A DNA stretch of 64,000 nt from Xanthomonas sp. DAR 34887 (GCF_041245805.1 NZ_CP162490.1:1651001-1715000), one strand, 5' to 3'. Numbered from the stretch's first letter, positions 9,864-19,620 are shown. Translations and numbers: made by a program. Notes: generated by a model not told the origin, from the sequence alone.

Positions 9864-9958
9864 GCAGGACGGCATCCTTGGCGGCGCGGCGGCGCGCGAT
9901 CGGGGGCGATTATGGCAGCCCGCTCTGGGCCGACGCAGCGCCGGCCCGGGAGGGACGA

Positions 9959-9970
9959 TAGAATGGGGCC
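9959..9970 (+). promoter_or_regulatory. -10 element of yqgE; probable leaderless start
   Basis: TAGAAT at 9959-9964 is a good sigma-70 -10 box. It ends only six bases before the yqgE ATG at 9971, so a transcript starting at the usual distance would begin at or next to the A of the ATG. No consensus -35 is evident at the right spacing. Confidence 0.5.
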
Positions 9971-10537
9971 ATGTCCGCTTTGCCTACCCCCCTGGCCAAC
10001 CAGCTGCTGATCGCGCTGCCGGCGCTGTCCGATCCCAATTTCGCGCGCGGCGTGGCCCTGATCTGCCAGCACGACGCCAACGGCGCGATGGGCGTGCTGG
10101 TCAACCGCGCTTCCGAATACACGCTAGGCGAAGTGCTGGAGCAGATGGGCATCGACACCATCGACGAGACCCTGCGCGAGCAGGTGGTGCTCAGCGGCGG
10201 GCCGGTGCATCCGGAGCGCGGCTTCGTGATCCACGACGGCGAACGCGCCTGGGATTCGAGCCTGGCGTTCGGCGACGGCCTGTTCCTGACCACCTCGCGC
10301 GACGTGCTCGAAGCGATGGCGCGCGGCGACGGTCCGCGCCACGCGGTGGTCGCGCTGGGCTGCGCCGGCTGGGGCGCCGGCCAGCTCGAATACGAACTGG
10401 GCGAGAACAGCTGGCTGACCGCGCCGGCCGATGCCGAACTGCTGTTCGAGCTGCCGCTGGAGCGGCGCTGGCAGACCGCCGCCGGCCGCATCGGCGTGGA
10501 CCTGTTCCGCCTCACCGACTACAGCGGGCATGCCTGA
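9971..10537 (+). CDS. yqgE: YqgE/AlgH family protein
   Basis: A 188-residue DUF179 protein. The N terminus LANQLLIALPALSDPNFARG and the GAMGVLVNR and GGPVHPERGFVIH segments are diagnostic. The family was linked to alginate regulation in Pseudomonas (AlgH), but the molecular function is not settled. As in most proteobacteria it is directly upstream of ruvX, overlapping it by 8 nt. The promoter geometry suggests a leaderless mRNA. Confidence 0.92.
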   Translation: MSALPTPLANQLLIALPALSDPNFARGVALICQHDANGAMGVLVNRASEYTLGEVLEQMGIDTIDETLREQVVLSGGPVHPERGFVIHDGERAWDSSLAFGDGLFLTTSRDVLEAMARGDGPRHAVVALGCAGWGAGQLEYELGENSWLTAPADAELLFELPLERRWQTAAGRIGVDLFRLTDYSGHA

Positions 10538-11027
10538 GCCCGGCGCGCCCGCTGCGGACAGCGCCGCCGCCGGCACGATTCGCCGCGACGGCACCGTGCT
10601 CGGTTTCGACGTCGGCAACCGCCGCATCGGCGTGGCCGTGGGCAGCAGCTTCGGCAGCGGCGCGCGCGCCCTGGCCGTGGTCGACGTGCACGCGCAGGGC
10701 CCGGACTGGCCGGCGCTGGACCGCCTGCACGCCGAATGGCGGCCGCACGGCCTGGTGGTCGGCGATCCGCTGACCCTGGACGGCGCCGACCAACCCAACC
10801 GCAAGCGCGCGCATGCGTTCGCCCGCGAACTCGGCGCCCGCTACAAACTGCCGGTGGTACTGGTCGACGAGCGCTCCAGTTCGGTCGAGGCGGCCAAGCG
10901 CTTCGCCGTGGACCGCGCCGCCGGCCGCAAGCGCCGCCGCGACGCCGCCGCGCTGGACGCGGTGGCCGCCGCGGTGATCATCGAGCGCTGGCTGGCCGCG
11001 CCCGACGACGCCACTCCCATTTCCTGA
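10530..11027 (+). CDS. ruvX: Holliday-junction resolvase-like protein RuvX
   Basis: A 165-residue RNase H-fold protein of the YqgF family, implicated in pre-16S rRNA processing and possibly junction resolution. Seen: VLGFDVGNRRIGVAVG with the first catalytic Asp, GDPLTLDGADQ, VVLVDERSSSVEA and the final Asp-containing KRRRDAAALDAVAA. The first 18 residues are a variable extension. ATG 10530 lies inside the end of yqgE, implying coupling. Confidence 0.9.
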   Translation: MPEPGAPAADSAAAGTIRRDGTVLGFDVGNRRIGVAVGSSFGSGARALAVVDVHAQGPDWPALDRLHAEWRPHGLVVGDPLTLDGADQPNRKRAHAFARELGARYKLPVVLVDERSSSVEAAKRFAVDRAAGRKRRRDAAALDAVAAAVIIERWLAAPDDATPIS

Positions 11028-11046
11028 TTCCCTGCCCGGACCCGCC

Positions 11047-11994
11047 ATGACTGACCCGCAACTCGATTCGAACGGGCGCCTGCGCCACCTGCTGACCCTG
11101 GAAGGCCTGCCGCGCGCGACCTTGCTGCAATTGCTGGACCGCGCCGGGCAGATCCGCGACGCGGCGGTGGGGCGGGTCGGCAAGCGCAACGTGCTGGCCG
11201 GCACCGCGGTGTGCACCCTGTTCTTCGAACCATCCACGCGCACCCGCAGCTCGTTCCAGCTGGCCGCGCAGCGGCTCGGCGCGGACGTGCTGAACTTCGA
11301 CGCCTCGACCTCGTCCACGCGCAAGGGCGAGACCGCGCGCGACACGCTGAAGAATCTGGAAGCGATGGGCGTGCGCGGCTTCGTCGTGCGCCATCCCGAG
11401 GACGGCGCCGTCGAGCGCCTGGCCGAAGCGGCCGGCGAGGGCACCGCACTGATCAACGCCGGCGATGGCCGCAGCGCGCATCCCACCCAGGGCCTGCTCG
11501 ACATGCTGACCCTGCGCCACGCCAAGGGCGGCGATTTCTCCAAGCTCAAGCTGGTCATCGTCGGCGACGTCAAGCACTCGCGCGTGGCGCGCTCGGACCT
11601 GCACGCGCTGCGCACGCTCGGTGCCGGCGAAGTGCGCGTGTGCGGCCCGCAGGCGCTGCTGCCCGACGACGGCACCCTGGACGGCTGCGTGGTCGGCGAC
11701 GACTTCGACGCCATGCTCGACGGCGTGGACGCGGTGATGATGCTGCGCCTGCAGCGCGAGCGCATGGAAGAAGGCCTGGTGTCCTCGCTGGAGGGCTACC
11801 ACGCGCAATACGGCCTCACCGCCGAACGCCTGCGCCGCGCCGCGCCGGGCGCGGTGGTGCTGCACCCGGGCCCGATCAACCGCGGCGTGGAGATCACCGA
11901 CGAGGTCGCCGACGGCGCGCAGTCGTGCATCCTGCGCCAGGTCGCCAACGGCGTGGCGGTGCGCATGGCGGTGCTGGAGACGTTGTTGGGGTGA
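11047..11994 (+). CDS. pyrB: aspartate carbamoyltransferase catalytic subunit
   Basis: A 315-residue enzyme that condenses carbamoyl phosphate with aspartate, the first committed step of pyrimidine synthesis. The carbamoyl-phosphate site FFEPSTRTRSSF (Ser63, Thr64, Arg65, Thr66) and the C-terminal LHPGPINRG loop are intact. No pyrI or pyrC-like pseudo-subunit follows. It is 19 nt after ruvX, completing the yqgE-ruvX-pyrB cluster seen in many gammaproteobacteria. Confidence 0.96.
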   Translation: MTDPQLDSNGRLRHLLTLEGLPRATLLQLLDRAGQIRDAAVGRVGKRNVLAGTAVCTLFFEPSTRTRSSFQLAAQRLGADVLNFDASTSSTRKGETARDTLKNLEAMGVRGFVVRHPEDGAVERLAEAAGEGTALINAGDGRSAHPTQGLLDMLTLRHAKGGDFSKLKLVIVGDVKHSRVARSDLHALRTLGAGEVRVCGPQALLPDDGTLDGCVVGDDFDAMLDGVDAVMMLRLQRERMEEGLVSSLEGYHAQYGLTAERLRRAAPGAVVLHPGPINRGVEITDEVADGAQSCILRQVANGVAVRMAVLETLLG

Positions 11995-12021
11995 GGCGAA
12001 CAGGCGATCGCGACTGAACTT

Positions 12022-12087
12022 GTGGGAGCGACTTCAGTCGAGACGGGCATTATCGCTAAGGCCCGTCGCGACTGAAGTCGCTCCCAC
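12022..12087. repeat. REP inverted pair (GTGG type)
   Basis: Two 27-nt arms (12022-12048 and 12061-12087) are inverted copies with one mismatch, separated by 12 nt. Each begins with GTGGGAGC and contains its own small hairpin GCGACTTCAGTCGC. Position just after pyrB suggests it may also end transcription or protect the 3' end. The 5' GTRG tetranucleotide plus hairpin is the hallmark of REP elements moved by RAYT transposases; no such gene is in this window. Confidence 0.85.
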
Positions 12088-12178
12088 GGTGGATTTCGCG
12101 ATGTGGATACCGTTCGGCACACCCGCGCCCGCGCGATTCGGCCTACCATCGGTGGCGATCCTCCCCACGGACGCCCAC

Positions 12179-14179
12179 ATGATCCATATCCTGCGCCGCG
12201 CCGGCTTCGCCGCGGCTTGCGCTTCCCTCGTCGCCTTCGCCCAGGCCAGCGCTGCCGCGCCGGCCGCTGCCGCGCCCGCCGGCTACGACCCGCTGGCCCT
12301 GTTCGCGCCACTGCAATTGCCGCAGCCGGCCAATGCCTACCGCAGCGGCGGCGGCGTGCCCGGGCCGCTGTACTGGCAGAACCGTGCCGACTACGACCTG
12401 CACGCCACCATCGATCCGGCCACGCGCACGCTCAGCGGCCAGGAAACCATCACCTACAGCAACCGCAGCCCGGACACGCTGGACGTGCTGTGGCTGCAGC
12501 TGGACCAGAACATCTACCGCGTCGACGCGCGCGCCCACGGCGTGCGCCCGGCGCGGGCAGACCGTCCATCCGCGCCGTCCAGCGACGGCTACCGGATCGC
12601 CAAGGTGGAAGTGGAGCAGGGCGGCAAGCGCGTGCCGGCCAATTTCCTGATCGACGACACGCGCATGCGCGTGGACCTGCCGCAGCCGCTGGCCGGCGCC
12701 GGCAAGACGCTGAAGCTGCATATCGACTACGCCTACACGGTGCCCGGCGCCTGGGGCGGGCGCACCGCGGTGACCGCGACCGGCGACGGCGACATCTACG
12801 AGATCGCGCAGTGGTATCCGCGCATGGCGGTGTACGACGACCAGCGCGGCTGGGACACGCAGCCCTACCTGGGCGCGGAGTTCTACCTGGAATACGGCGA
12901 CTTCGACTACGCGGTGACGGTGCCGTGGAATTACCTGGTCGCCGGCTCCGGCGAACTGGTGAACCCGGCGCAGGTGCTGACCGCCACGCAGCGCCAGCGC
13001 CTGGCCCAGGCCGCGGCCAGCGACCGCACCGTAGCGATCCGCAGCGCCGCGGAAATCGGCGATGCGGCCAGCCGGCCCACCGCCAGCGGCACCCAGACCT
13101 GGCGCTTCCACATGGCGCATACCCGCGACGTGGCCTTCGCCGCCTCGCCGGCCTTCGTCTGGGACGCGGCGCGCATCAACCTGCCCGAAGGCAAGCATGC
13201 GCTGGCGATGTCGGTGTATCCGCGCGAAGGCGTCGGCGCCGACAAGTGGGACCGCTCCACCGAGTTCGTCAAGGCCTCGATCGAGCATTTCTCGCAGTGG
13301 TATCCGTATCCGTGGCCGGCGGCGGTGAACCTGGGCGGCCACGGCGCCGGCATGGAATATCCGGGCATCGTCTTCGACGACATGCACGACGGCGGCAAGG
13401 ACCTGTTCTGGATCACCGCGCACGAACTGGGCCACGGCTGGTTCCCGATGATCGTCGGCTCCAACGAACGCCGCTACGCGTTCATGGACGAAGGCTTCAA
13501 CACCTTCATCGACGTCTACGCCTCCGATGCCATCAACCACGGCGAATTCGCGCCCAAGCGCGACAGCGAGTACGCGCCCAAGGGCGGCAACCCGGTCGAG
13601 GAGATCCTGCCGCTGCTGGCCGATGCGCAGGCGCCGAACCTGCTCGATCGCGCCGACGCCACCAGCGAGACCTACCGGCATCCGCTGACCTACTTCAAGG
13701 GCGCGCTGGGCCTGGTGCTGCTGCGCGAACAGATCCTCGGCCCGGCGCGCTTCGATCCGGCGTTCCGCAAGTACATCGCCACCTGGGCATACAAGCATCC
13801 GACCCCGTCGGATTTCTTCCGGCTGATGGAAAGCGAGTCCGGCGAGGATCTGTCGTGGTGGTGGCGCGGCTGGTATCTCAACAACTGGCAGCTGGACATG
13901 GGCGTGCGCGCGGCCAGCTATGTCGAACACGATCCGGGCAAGGGCCTGCTGGTGACCTTGCAGAGCCGGCAGAAGCTGGTGATGCCGGCGACGTTGCGCA
14001 TCGACTTCGCCGACGGCAGCCACCTCGACCAGCGCGTGCCGGTGGAGACCTGGATCCAGCAGACCCAGCCGCAGATCCGCGTGCCGAGCACGCAAAGGGT
14101 GCTGCACGTGATCCTGGACCCCGAGCACAAGCTGCCCGACGCCGATCGCGCCGACAACCAGCTCGACACGGTGAGCTGA
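12179..14179 (+). CDS. secreted M1-family metallopeptidase
   Basis: A 666-residue exported zinc aminopeptidase-like protein. Residues 1-26 form a Sec signal peptide ending ASAAAP. The N-terminal beta domain carries the ATIDPATRTLSGQETITY strand typical of M1. Catalytic residues are complete: H415-E416-L-G-H419 and, after 18 residues, E438 in MDEGF. The GxMEN exopeptidase loop appears as GAGMEYPG, a Tyr in place of Asn, as in many bacterial secreted homologues. ATG 12179 was chosen because it opens the signal peptide; the frame continues upstream through the REP element. Confidence 0.9.
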   Translation: MIHILRRAGFAAACASLVAFAQASAAAPAAAAPAGYDPLALFAPLQLPQPANAYRSGGGVPGPLYWQNRADYDLHATIDPATRTLSGQETITYSNRSPDTLDVLWLQLDQNIYRVDARAHGVRPARADRPSAPSSDGYRIAKVEVEQGGKRVPANFLIDDTRMRVDLPQPLAGAGKTLKLHIDYAYTVPGAWGGRTAVTATGDGDIYEIAQWYPRMAVYDDQRGWDTQPYLGAEFYLEYGDFDYAVTVPWNYLVAGSGELVNPAQVLTATQRQRLAQAAASDRTVAIRSAAEIGDAASRPTASGTQTWRFHMAHTRDVAFAASPAFVWDAARINLPEGKHALAMSVYPREGVGADKWDRSTEFVKASIEHFSQWYPYPWPAAVNLGGHGAGMEYPGIVFDDMHDGGKDLFWITAHELGHGWFPMIVGSNERRYAFMDEGFNTFIDVYASDAINHGEFAPKRDSEYAPKGGNPVEEILPLLADAQAPNLLDRADATSETYRHPLTYFKGALGLVLLREQILGPARFDPAFRKYIATWAYKHPTPSDFFRLMESESGEDLSWWWRGWYLNNWQLDMGVRAASYVEHDPGKGLLVTLQSRQKLVMPATLRIDFADGSHLDQRVPVETWIQQTQPQIRVPSTQRVLHVILDPEHKLPDADRADNQLDTVS

Positions 14180-14422
14180 GCCGCATCTCATTCGCGGCGC
14201 GCGGCGGGCGCATGCCGCTTGCGCCGCCGCGCCGGCACGGCGATAGTGCCGCGCCGCACGCGTCCGCGTGCGTCTGCACGCAGGAGAAGGACCTTGCCCT
14301 CCATTGCCGGCCTCGCCACCGCGATCATCCTGTCCGTCATCGACGCAGCGGGTGCGGCGACGAAGGCTGCGCGTGCGCCAAGCGCGGCGCGTTCGCACGC
14401 GGTCGCCGCGCCGCGCGCCGGC

Positions 14423-15211
14423 ATGTCGCTGCGCCGGCAGCCACGCGCGCCGCGTATCGCCCTGGCGCTGTGCCTGCTGGCGGCCGCACCGCTCGCCGGC
14501 GCCTGGCATCCGCAATATCCGCCCTGGGCCGGCACGCCGCCGAGCGCGGCATGCAAGGTGCAGGCGCTGGCACCGGCCGATGGCGGCGCGGTGAGCTGGG
14601 ACGGCATCGCGACCTATCGCCATGCCGGACTACGCCTGGAACTCGATTTCACCGACACGCCGACGCTGCGCCTGTTCGATGCGCAGGGTCGCGCCTTGGC
14701 CGCGCCGGTGGCGATGAGCGGCGCGCGGCTGGGCTTCCACGGCGTGGAAACGCTGGACCTCAACCACGACCGGCGACCGGATTTCGTCGTCACCCTCGGC
14801 AGCGGCGGGGTCGGCCTGGCCGGCGGCAATGCCTGGCGCCGGGTGATGCTGTCCGATGGCGACCGCTATCGGCCGATCGACGTGGCCACCCATGAGCCCA
14901 CCGCCGACGACTACCGCCTGCTGCCGCGCCATGCCGGTTGCGGATTGCTGCAACTGGTGCCGGTGTGGGCCGATGCGTCGCTGACGCGCGACCGCAAACC
15001 GCATCTGTTCTGGGTCTATCGCCTGTTGCGTTTCGACCACGGGCGCGTGCGCTACGCCGATGCGCGCCTGCCTGAATTGCCCAAGTGGATCCTCTACACC
15101 GCGCGACCGCACAACAGCCGCGCCACCAACCTGCTCGGGCCCGCGCAGAAGCGCGTGGCGTGGGCGGCGCGCGAGCACGGCGAGATCACACCCGCGCCCG
15201 CCACGCCGTAG
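14423..15211 (+). CDS. secreted hypothetical protein
   Basis: A 262-residue protein that I do not recognise. MSLRRQPRAPRIALALC begins a clear signal peptide ending near ALAGA. The mature part contains LDLNHDRRPDFVVTLGSGG, similar to an FG-GAP strand-loop. An in-frame TTG at 14294 is preceded by a strong AGGAGAAGG at 4-nt spacing and opens a second hydrophobic stretch; it could be the true start of a longer precursor. The gene follows the M1 peptidase by about 240 nt. Confidence 0.6.
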   Translation: MSLRRQPRAPRIALALCLLAAAPLAGAWHPQYPPWAGTPPSAACKVQALAPADGGAVSWDGIATYRHAGLRLELDFTDTPTLRLFDAQGRALAAPVAMSGARLGFHGVETLDLNHDRRPDFVVTLGSGGVGLAGGNAWRRVMLSDGDRYRPIDVATHEPTADDYRLLPRHAGCGLLQLVPVWADASLTRDRKPHLFWVYRLLRFDHGRVRYADARLPELPKWILYTARPHNSRATNLLGPAQKRVAWAAREHGEITPAPATP

Positions 15212-15671
15212 CGGTCCCGATCTGCCGGGCGGTCGTCGGCGACCCGGTTCGGCCGGCGTCGCCTGCGCCGTTCCATGCTGCGTGCGCAACATCGCTTGCA
15301 GGTGGGCCGATGCGCCAATGACGCGCGAATGTCTCCGTTACCAGGCCAGCGCGCCCGGCGGGTGGCGCCACGCGCCGTGCCGATGGCGCTGCGTCGCGGC
15401 TCTTCGTCGCATTCGGCACGCCTGTAACAGCGCACGCGAGTGCGTTGCCGCCGCCTGTCTTCGCCTGTCGTTGTCTGTCTCCGCTTGTCCATTCGTGTCT
15501 GTTTCGCCTGTCTTGCGGCGCGATCGTAGGTACGGATCTAGCTTCCCGCTTTGACCGATTGCGTCCGCGCAAGGCCGGGCGAAGACTGCGCCCGGCCCCC
15601 ACGCCCCGTGCCATCGCCCATCGCGTCCGCGAGGGCGCCAGGCATCTATCGCTGCAAGATGGGAGAGTCTG
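15212..15671. other. intergenic region before the pectate lyase
   Basis: No gene supported. A pyrimidine-rich stretch at about 15451-15514 repeats CTGTC/TTGTC words several times (for example GCCTGTCTTCGCCTGTCG). It is the most distinctive element in front of the lyase and could be a leader or binding site. I did not find a cAMP-receptor-like TGTGA-N6-TCACA site or a plant-inducible TTCGC-N15-TTCGC box. Confidence 0.4.
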
Positions 15672-16736
15672 ATGAACATCCAGCCGCTCAAGTGCGCGCT
15701 CGCGCTTGCCCTGGTTTCCTGCGTATCGCCGGCCGTCGCCGGTCCGGTCGGCTACGGCGCCGCCACCACCGGCGGCGGCAACGCGATCCCGATCAACGTC
15801 GCCACGATGCAGGCGATGCAAACGGCGATCGACAACTACTCCGGCAGCGGCGGGCTGGTGCTGAACTACACCGGCCAGTTCGATTTCGCCAGCATCGGCA
15901 ATGTCTGCGCGCAGTGGCAGCTGCCGGCCAAGACCGTGCAGATCAAGAACAAGAGCAACATCACCATCAAGGGCGCCAACGGCTCCTCGGCGAACTTCGG
16001 CCTGTGGGTGGTGGGCAATGCGCACAACATCATCATCCGCAACATGACCATCGGCCTGCTGCCCGGCGGCGAGGATGCCGACTCGATCTCGCTGGAAGGC
16101 AATTCCAGCGGCGAGCCGTCCAATATCTGGGTCGACCACAACACCTTGTTCGCCTCGTTGACCAAGTGCGCCGGGGCCGGCGATGCCTCCTTCGACGGCG
16201 GCATCGACATGAAGAAGGGCGTCCACCATGTCACCGTGTCCTACAACTACGTGCACGACTACCAGAAAGTCGCGCTCAACGGCTACAGCGACAACGACAC
16301 CAAGAACGCCGCGGCGCGTACCACCTATCACCACAACCGCTTCGAGAACGTGGAGTCGCGGCTGCCGCTGCAACGCCGCGGGCTGAGCCACATCTACAAC
16401 AACTACTTCAACAATGTGTTCACCTCGGGCATCAACGTGCGCATGGGCGGGATCGCGCTGATCGAGGCCAACTACTTCGAGAACGCAAAGAACCCGGTGG
16501 CCTCGCGCGACAGCAGCGAAATCGGCTACTGGGACTTGATCAACAACTACGTCGGCAGCGGCATCACCTGGAGCGTGCCGGACAGCACCAGCAAGCCCTA
16601 CGCCAACGCCACCACCTGGATCTCGTCGAAGACGTTCCCGCAGCCGCTGGGCTACGTCTATACCGCGCTCCCGGCGGCGCAGGTCAAGGCCAAGGTCATC
16701 GCCACGGCCGGCGCCGGGACCAACCTGGCCGAGTAG
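15672..16736 (+). CDS. secreted pectate lyase, polysaccharide lyase family 1
   Basis: A 354-residue exported enzyme that cleaves de-esterified pectin by beta-elimination. Residues 1-23 are a Sec signal peptide cut after SPAVA. The family marks are seen in order: NITIKG strand, DADSISLEG, SNIWVDHNTL (vWiDH), FDGGIDMKKGVHHVTVSYN, and ESRLPLQRRGLSHIYNNY, which holds the catalytic Arg. The calcium-binding Asp cluster appears intact. It stands alone with its own ribosome site (GGGAGAG). A plant-associated lifestyle is the natural context. Confidence 0.95.
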   Translation: MNIQPLKCALALALVSCVSPAVAGPVGYGAATTGGGNAIPINVATMQAMQTAIDNYSGSGGLVLNYTGQFDFASIGNVCAQWQLPAKTVQIKNKSNITIKGANGSSANFGLWVVGNAHNIIIRNMTIGLLPGGEDADSISLEGNSSGEPSNIWVDHNTLFASLTKCAGAGDASFDGGIDMKKGVHHVTVSYNYVHDYQKVALNGYSDNDTKNAAARTTYHHNRFENVESRLPLQRRGLSHIYNNYFNNVFTSGINVRMGGIALIEANYFENAKNPVASRDSSEIGYWDLINNYVGSGITWSVPDSTSKPYANATTWISSKTFPQPLGYVYTALPAAQVKAKVIATAGAGTNLAE

Positions 16737-17259
16737 CCGTTCGACCGGCGCGCGGTCACGTTCGGTCCGGCCCGGGGCGCCGCCGCCGCGCGGCTGTCCG
16801 TGCGCGCGCCGCAGCTTCCAGGCGAGCGGCGCGTACACGGGAAGCGCGGCGCCATCTGCTCGGTTTCGCACCGGGGCGAACATCGAGCACGCGGGTCGCA
16901 ACGACCCGCCGGCTGCACGGCGAGCGCTTCGCCGGCGCGCTCGTGTCGCATGTTTTTCACGTGGATTTCATCGATCCGTGCGCGCCGCGGTCGCCGCGCC
17001 GCTTACTGTGCACATGCCGCTCACCTCGCTGACGGAGTTCAATAAAATATGCGTAATTGCGCATAAAGAATTTGCAGCGGTCGCCGTTACACCGCCCAAG
17101 CAACGGTGCACGCGTTGTGCGCGATGGGCCTGGATTTCGAACGATTCGGCCTGCCGCTCGCGCTGCATCGCGGCTTCCCGACGCCTGTCGTTTCGTGCCC
17201 GTTTCCGCATCGTTCAGGATCGCGGCGCACTTCAATTCCTTCCCCCAAGCAGGTACCTC
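16737..17259. other. intergenic region with an AT-rich near-palindrome before the MCP
   Basis: No gene supported. The only AT-rich patch, 17038-17070, contains TATGCG (17048-17053) and its inverse CGCATA (17060-17065) around a 6-nt spacer, just after TTCAATAAAA. This is the obvious place for the MCP promoter or an operator, about 190 nt ahead of its start. It does not give a clean sigma-28 consensus. Confidence 0.4.
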
Positions 17260-19535
17260 ATGATCGGATTTCTTCAGCGCTACAACGTCGGCACGCGCCT
17301 CTCCGCTGCCTTCGGCGTGCTCATCCTGCTTTCCTGCGCGCTCGTCGTCGCCGGGTTGATGACCCTCGCGCAGGCGCGCGAACGCATGGACACCATCGTC
17401 AACCGCAACATGACCATCCTCGAGTACACCAGCGAGATGCGCGAGGCCAGTTCGATCATCGCGGTCAACCTGCGCAACATCGTCCTGCCGACCACGCAGG
17501 AAGAGAACGTCCAGTTCGGAAAGCGCGTCGAGCAGCAGCGGCAGCGCTACAGCGAGGCCCACGACAAGCTCTATGCGATTCCGGTGTCCGATGCCACCGG
17601 CGCGCAGATGCGCAGGCAGATCGACCTCGGGTACCAACGCGCGCGCGGTGCCAACCAGCAGGTATTGGATCTTGGCATGAACGGCAAGCCCGACGAGGCG
17701 CTCAAGGTCATGCTGACGCTGGCGGCGCCTGCCACCCAGCAATGGCAGGACGCGCTCAACGCGTATTCGGAGCGGCAGCGCCAACGTGGCGCCAGCGCCT
17801 ACGCCACCGCCAATACGGCGATGGACCGCGGTCGTGCCATGCTCATCGGCGGCGGTCTGGCAGTGATCCTGGTCAGCAGCCTGCTGGCCTGGCTGATCAC
17901 CCGCAGCCTCACCGTGCCGCTGAGCCGTGCCACGCGCGCGGCCGAGGCGATCGCGCGCGGCGACCTGGACAACGATGTGCAGACCCAGGCCCGCGACGAG
18001 ACCGGCCGCCTGCTGCGCGCGATGCAGGGCATGCAGCAGCAATTGCGCAGCCTGATCGCCGCGCAGCTGGACATGGCCAAGCGCCACGACGCCGGGCAGA
18101 TCAGCTTCCGCATGAGCGCCACGACGCCGGGCAGATCAGCTTCCGCATGGATGCCGCTGCATTCCCGGGCGACTACGGGCGCATGGCGGCGGAAACCAAC
18201 GCCTTGGTCGGATCGCACATCGAGATGAAGCTGAAGCTGGCGCAGATCATGGGCCGCTATGCGGTCGGCGACCTCAGCCAGGACATGGACCGTCTGCCGG
18301 GCGAAAAAGCGGTGCTGACCCGGACCATGGACGAAGTAAAGGCGAATCTGTCGGCAATGAACGGCCAGGTCAAACAGCTGGCGCAGTCCGCCGCCAACGG
18401 CGACTTCAGCGCCCGCGGCGATGCGGCGCGTTTCCAGTTCGACTTCCGGGTCATGGTCGAGAGCCTCAACCAGTTGATGACCACCGCCGACGGCAATCTG
18501 CAGGCGCTGTCGGGTTTGCTGCAGTCCATCGCCGCCGGCGACCTGACTGCGCGCATGCACGGCGAGTTCCACGGCGTGTTCGCGCAGATGCGCGACGACG
18601 CCAATGCCACGGCCCAGCAACTGGCCGAGATCGTCGGCCGGATCAAGCACTCGGCGGTGTCGATCGATGCCGCCGCCAGCGAGATCGCCACCGGCAACGA
18701 CGACCTGTCGCGCCGCACCGAGCAGCAGGCCGCCAGCCTGGAAGAAACCGCCGCGTCGATGGAAGAGCTGACGTCCACGGTGAAGCAGAATGCCGAGCAT
18801 GCGCGCCAGGCCAACCAGCTCGCAGTCGGTGCCGCGTCGGTCGCGTCGGAAGGCGGCGAGGTGGTCGGCCAGGTGGTGACCACGATGAGCGGCATCGAGG
18901 CTTCGTCGAAGAGAATCGCCGACATCATCAGCGTCATCGACGGCATCGCCTTCCAGACCAACATCCTGGCGCTCAATGCGGCAGTGGAAGCGGCGCGCGC
19001 CGGCGAGCAGGGCCGCGGCTTCGCCGTGGTCGCCAGCGAGGTGCGCACGCTCGCCCAGCGCTCGGCCGGCGCGGCCAAGGAGATCAAGGAACTGATCGAC
19101 GACTCGGTCAGCCGCGTTGCCGAAGGCTCGGCGCTGGTCGGCCAGGCCGGCAAGACCATGCACGAGATCGTGTCCTCGGTGCAGCGCGTCACCGACATCA
19201 TGGGCGAGATCTCCGCCGCCTCGCAGGAGCAGTACGCCGGCATCGAACAGGTCAACCAGACCGTGACCCAGATGGACGAGAGCACCCAGCAGAACGCCGC
19301 CTTGGTGGAAGAAGCCAGCGCCGCGGCGCGGTCGATGGAGCAGCAGGCCACCGAGCTGGCGCAGGCAGTGGCCTTGTTCAAGCTGGAAGACAACGCCGCG
19401 CCGATGCGCCAGCCGACCTCGGCAATCGCGTCGAAGCCGAGGAGCTACGCGCGTCCGGTGCCGACGCCGACCGCTGCACGTCGCCTGCAGTCGGTCGCCA
19501 TGGCGACCAGCGACAAGGATTGGCAGGAGTTCTGA
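17260..19535 (+). pseudogene. methyl-accepting chemotaxis protein, frame broken by a 35-bp duplication
   Basis: The gene reads as two overlapping frames. 17260-18228 encodes the N-terminal part: TM1 about residues 12-34, a periplasmic four-helix-like sensor, TM2 about 188-210 and the HAMP. The second frame, in use from 18150 to 19535, encodes the rest of HAMP-like linkers and the full signalling hairpin (IDGIAFQTNILALNAAVEAA). It ends in DWQEF, a CheR/CheB docking pentapeptide. Removing one copy of the 35-bp repeat at 18081-18150 restores a single 746-residue receptor, so the break is recent. As written the receptor cannot couple to CheA unless the frame is corrected. The second fragment could restart at ATG 18147. 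Confidence 0.88.
18081..18150. repeat. 35-bp tandem duplication inside the MCP gene
   Basis: Two adjacent 35-nt units, 18081-18115 and 18116-18150, are identical except for the last base. They encode RHDAGQISFRM twice in different frames. Because 35 is not a multiple of three the second copy shifts the frame. Confidence 0.95.
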
Positions 19536-19589
19536 CCGGCACTGCGATGTTCGCCGCTCTCCGATCGGAGGGCGGCTCGCCGTCGCGGT

Positions 19590-19620
19590 GCGCACCCATC
19601 GCGTGTCGCGCTGGGTGCGC
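19590..19620 (+). terminator. hairpin downstream of the MCP
   Basis: GCGCACCCA (19590-19598) pairs perfectly with TGGGTGCGC (19612-19620) across a 13-nt loop, 55 nt after the MCP stop. No T tract follows, so this is at best a weak or Rho-assisted terminator. Confidence 0.4.

Noticed and set aside
15451..15514. CTGTC-rich stretch as a tandem repeat or riboswitch
   Set aside because: The spacing of the words is irregular and no stable structure is apparent.
17048..17065. Near-palindrome upstream of the MCP as a defined regulator site
   Set aside because: The arms are only 6 bp and match no operator that I can name, so I list it only inside the intergenic description.
17260..19535. Programmed frameshift in the MCP
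   Set aside because: There is no slippery heptamer; the frame change is fully explained by the 35-bp duplication.
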